Assembly: GCF_037908215.1 (NCBI RefSeq)
Contig: NZ_JBBLZC010000010.1
Span: 1-64,000, forward strand
Origin: Benzoatithermus flavus
GTDB taxonomy: Bacteria > Pseudomonadota > Alphaproteobacteria > Geminicoccales > Geminicoccaceae
Length of the DNA stretch: 64,000 nt
Direction of reading: 5' to 3'
A model generated the notes under the pieces. It did no database searches. It worked only from the letters and a program-made list of their open reading frames with translations, and was not told where the DNA came from. Made by a program: the position numbers and the translations under genes. Each line of letters opens with the position of its first letter. Position 1 is the stretch's first letter. This document shows positions 63,374 to 64,000 of this stretch, piece after piece.

Positions 63374-64000
63374 TTACGATTTGGCCGCCCAGCTGTTGAA
63401 GCGCTCGTTCAGCTTCTCGACATTGTCAGCCCAGAACTCGCGTCCGTAGAACAGGCCGTGCGGCAGGTTCTGCGGTGCCGTGGGCACGTCGGGCATCACC
63501 GCGGGATCGACCTGGGCGACGGCCGCTTTGTTCGTGGGCCCATAGGGAATGAGGGGAGGCAGGAGCTTCTGATGCTCGGGTGCGACCAAGTAGGCGAGGA
63601 GCTTCATCGCCTCGTCCTTCTTGTCCGAGTTCTTGGGGATCACCCAGCTGTCGATCTGATAAACGAACCCGGCATCCCAGGCGATCTTGAAGTTCCTCTT
63701 GTCGGTCTTGTTGGCGGCGGTGATCCGGCCGTTGTAGGCCGAGGTCATCACCACCTCGCCCGAGCCCAGAAGCTGCGGCGGCTGCGCGCCGGCCTCCCAG
63801 AAGATCAGGTCCTTCTTGATGGAATCGAGCTTTTTGAAGGCGCGGTCCACGCCCTCTGGCGTCTTCAGCGTGGCGTAGATCTGGTCGTTGGGCACGCCGT
63901 CGGCCATGAGCGCGAACTCGAGCGCCTGACGCGGCCCTTTGCGCAGCGCCCGCTTGCCCGGATACTTCTTCGTGTCGAAGAAGTCGGCCCAGCTCTTGGG
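63374..64000 (-). CDS. spermidine/putrescine-type ABC transporter substrate-binding protein (partial)
   Basis: C-terminal 208 codons of a periplasmic binding protein that runs off the right edge. Translation upstream of the first in-window ATG continues in frame (PKSWADFFDTKKYPGKRALR), so that ATG is internal. Motifs YNGRITAANKTDKRNFKIAW, DSWVIPKNSDKKDEAMKLLA and YGPTNKAAVAQVDPAVMPDV match PotD-like proteins. The ATPase gene is expected outside the window. Confidence 0.9.
   Translation of the reverse strand, partial: PKSWADFFDTKKYPGKRALRKGPRQALEFALMADGVPNDQIYATLKTPEGVDRAFKKLDSIKKDLIFWEAGAQPPQLLGSGEVVMTSAYNGRITAANKTDKRNFKIAWDAGFVYQIDSWVIPKNSDKKDEAMKLLAYLVAPEHQKLLPPLIPYGPTNKAAVAQVDPAVMPDVPTAPQNLPHGLFYGREFWADNVEKLNERFNSWAAKS

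Overview
The window is very GC-rich, densely coded chromosomal DNA from an alphaproteobacterium, most like Rhodospirillales or Geminicoccales. This rests on several things seen here: a complete aapJQMP general amino acid transporter, the run histone-deacetylase-like gene / xseB / ispA / dxs / tlyA, an sdhE-mfd pair next to recG, glnB-glnA behind a sigma-54 type promoter, and a candidate Irr-type iron control element. The placement is an inference from gene content and order; no phylogeny was run.

Layout. 1-2580 is an insertion-sequence graveyard: a frameshifted DDE transposase and degraded IS21-type istA and istB pieces. 2581-4629 is the glnB-glnA nitrogen module with a -24/-12 promoter. 5089-14306 is one minus-strand catabolic operon: a two-subunit flavoprotein dehydrogenase/oxidase of the opine/proline-dehydrogenase type, a complete peptide/opine-type ABC importer, and a TetR regulator as the last gene. 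A perfect 17-bp dyad lies over the -10 box of the operon promoter. 14431-17128 is a three-gene minus-strand cluster: a Tat-exported Gly/His/Trp-rich small protein, a nucleotidyltransferase, and a PqqD-HprK-like kinase fusion. It looks like an uncharacterised peptide-modification system and is the most unusual content of the window.

17382-31876 is mixed housekeeping: a glutathione transferase, a DUF892 ferritin-like protein, a patatin with 3-hydroxybutyrate dehydrogenase, UdgX, an EamA transporter, an SDR, tRNA-Met(CAT), YgfZ, trehalose synthesis (otsBA) and an orphan polysaccharide flippase. 31891-36060 is aapJQMP. 36294-42720 holds metC and the isoprenoid operon. 43075-49803 is DNA repair (mfd, recG) with sdhE and a DUF502 membrane protein. 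50148-57528 holds aspS, rnd, a phospholipase D-VTT fusion and an endonuclease/exonuclease/phosphatase protein. 57530-61275 has the candidate iron-control element, the divergent vitamin B6 pair pdxY/pdxH, bioY and a DUF1284 protein. 61265-64000 is the start of a polyamine-type ABC importer that runs off the right edge.

Many operons show translational coupling by ATGA or GTGA overlaps. Two of the three binding-protein genes are followed directly by a strong inverted repeat before the permease gene. No CRISPR array, rRNA, prophage or conjugative module was seen.
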